This document shows positions 21,235-21,658 of a stretch of DNA of 21,658 nucleotides, piece after piece. Origin of the DNA: DATBED01 sp036276195 (GTDB lineage Bacteria > Patescibacteriota > Saccharimonadia > Saccharimonadales > UBA4665); the NCBI GenBank assembly GCA_036276195.1, contig DATBED010000075.1, positions 1 through 21,658 on the forward strand, read 5' to 3'. The notes beneath the pieces are model-generated. The model was not told where the DNA came from. It saw only the letters and a list, made by a program, of their open reading frames with translations, and did not search any database. A program made the translations under genes and the position numbers. Every line of letters begins with the position of its first letter. Within the stretch, counting starts at the first letter, position 1.

Positions 21235-21658
21235 ATGACACTTATCATAGGCATTAAAACAAAAGACGGGCTGATTATTGGTAGTGATGGGTTCGCAAAG
21301 GTCACTCTCGGGTACACCGAAATACCTAGCGAACCAGAAATCGACCAGCCGAAAGTTTTTCAGGTTAGCCCCACTATAGTAATTGGTATTACTGGTGGAA
21401 TGTTAAATAGGGTGGAGCAAGTCGTTAGTGATATCAGTCGCTCGATACGTGAACACGGGGTAACTAGCCTCGCTTCTTTAGCATTAGGAATAGAGTCCTA
21501 TATCCCAAAGATGTTTGCCGATAGAGTAGACCACCCAAACTTTGGAATTAGCTTTTTTATTGCGGGTTATGTTGACGATAAAAAAGGTGCTGACGAGGGT
21601 AAACAAATGGTTCTCCAGCATGAGGGTAAAATCTACCATTATGACGATAACGAACCTT
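21235..21658 (+). CDS. Proteasome/HslV-type N-terminal nucleophile hydrolase, N-terminal part (cut by window end)
   Basis: The frame from the ATG at 21235 stays open to the last base (141 codons). The product begins MTLIIGIKTKDGLIIGSDGF, which matches the start of proteasome beta and HslV subunits. After Met removal Thr would be residue 1, and the Asp of GSDG falls at position 17, as in the proteasome. Lys39 in PKVFQV would be the counterpart of Lys33, with a few inserted residues before it, and VIGITGG fits the glycine turn that follows. This supports an autocatalytic Thr protease fold without a propeptide, as in HslV. The C-terminus and any ATPase partner are outside the window. It follows a toxin-antitoxin pair in AT-rich sequence, so an accessory origin is possible. 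Confidence 0.75.
   Translation, partial: MTLIIGIKTKDGLIIGSDGFAKVTLGYTEIPSEPEIDQPKVFQVSPTIVIGITGGMLNRVEQVVSDISRSIREHGVTSLASLALGIESYIPKMFADRVDHPNFGISFFIAGYVDDKKGADEGKQMVLQHEGKIYHYDDNEP

Noticed and set aside
1..21658. CRISPR array, insertion sequence or prophage
   Set aside because: No regularly spaced direct repeats, transposase, integrase or phage structural genes were seen.

Overview
The window reads as a compact bacterial chromosome segment of roughly balanced base composition. It most likely comes from a Patescibacteria (CPR) genome, and Ca. Saccharibacteria/TM7 is my best guess. That guess rests on gene content: single-pass envelope proteins with long cytoplasmic N-termini (sortase, PEGA/beta-propeller, DUF3048/YerB-like, DUF4367-like), PrsW fused to DUF4190, a LysM protein, very tight gene packing, and several degenerate enzymes. 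TGA is used as a stop (for example in the UmuD- and UmuC-like genes), so the UGA-recoded CPR lineages are unlikely. The lineage is inferred, not proven.

Layout. 1-2858: the C-terminus of a HAD-IB phosphatase, a degenerate NAD(P)H-hydrate dehydratase-like protein, a convergent PrsW-DUF4190 membrane protease, and a HAD-like protein with degraded catalytic motifs; the last two diverge from a symmetric promoter. 2861-7002 (all minus): a LysM protein, an ABC exporter, and a YefM/RelE-type toxin-antitoxin pair with a clear promoter and an operator-like GTAC array. 7154-8048 (minus): an unrecognised protein and tRNA-Leu(CAA). 8140-11954: a class of envelope proteins (sortase; PEGA protein on the opposite strand; DUF4367-like protein). 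11988-13415: glutamyl-tRNA synthetase. 13549-16815: an operon-like run of DUF3048 protein, membrane histidine kinase and REC-only response regulator.

16834-18845 is the most interesting part. A roughly 185-nt structured RNA with its own -10 element and an intrinsic terminator lies just upstream of a translesion-synthesis cassette. The cassette encodes a 38-aa small protein, a UmuD-like protein that has lost both catalytic residues and the cleavage-site cysteine, and a UmuC-type Y-family polymerase with intact catalytic residues and a clamp-binding motif. Downstream come two membrane proteins on the minus strand (DUF1345/pore-like and GAP/LysE-like), a CopG/ParE-type toxin-antitoxin pair, and the start of a proteasome/HslV-type N-terminal nucleophile hydrolase cut by the window end.

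Expression signals fall into two styles. Several genes (2268, 6438, 10928, 11988, 13549) have a -10 hexamer only 6-7 nt before the ATG, which predicts leaderless mRNAs. Others (LysM gene, both antitoxins, the mutasome genes) have ordinary Shine-Dalgarno sequences. Neighbouring convergent genes often abut or overlap at their stop codons.
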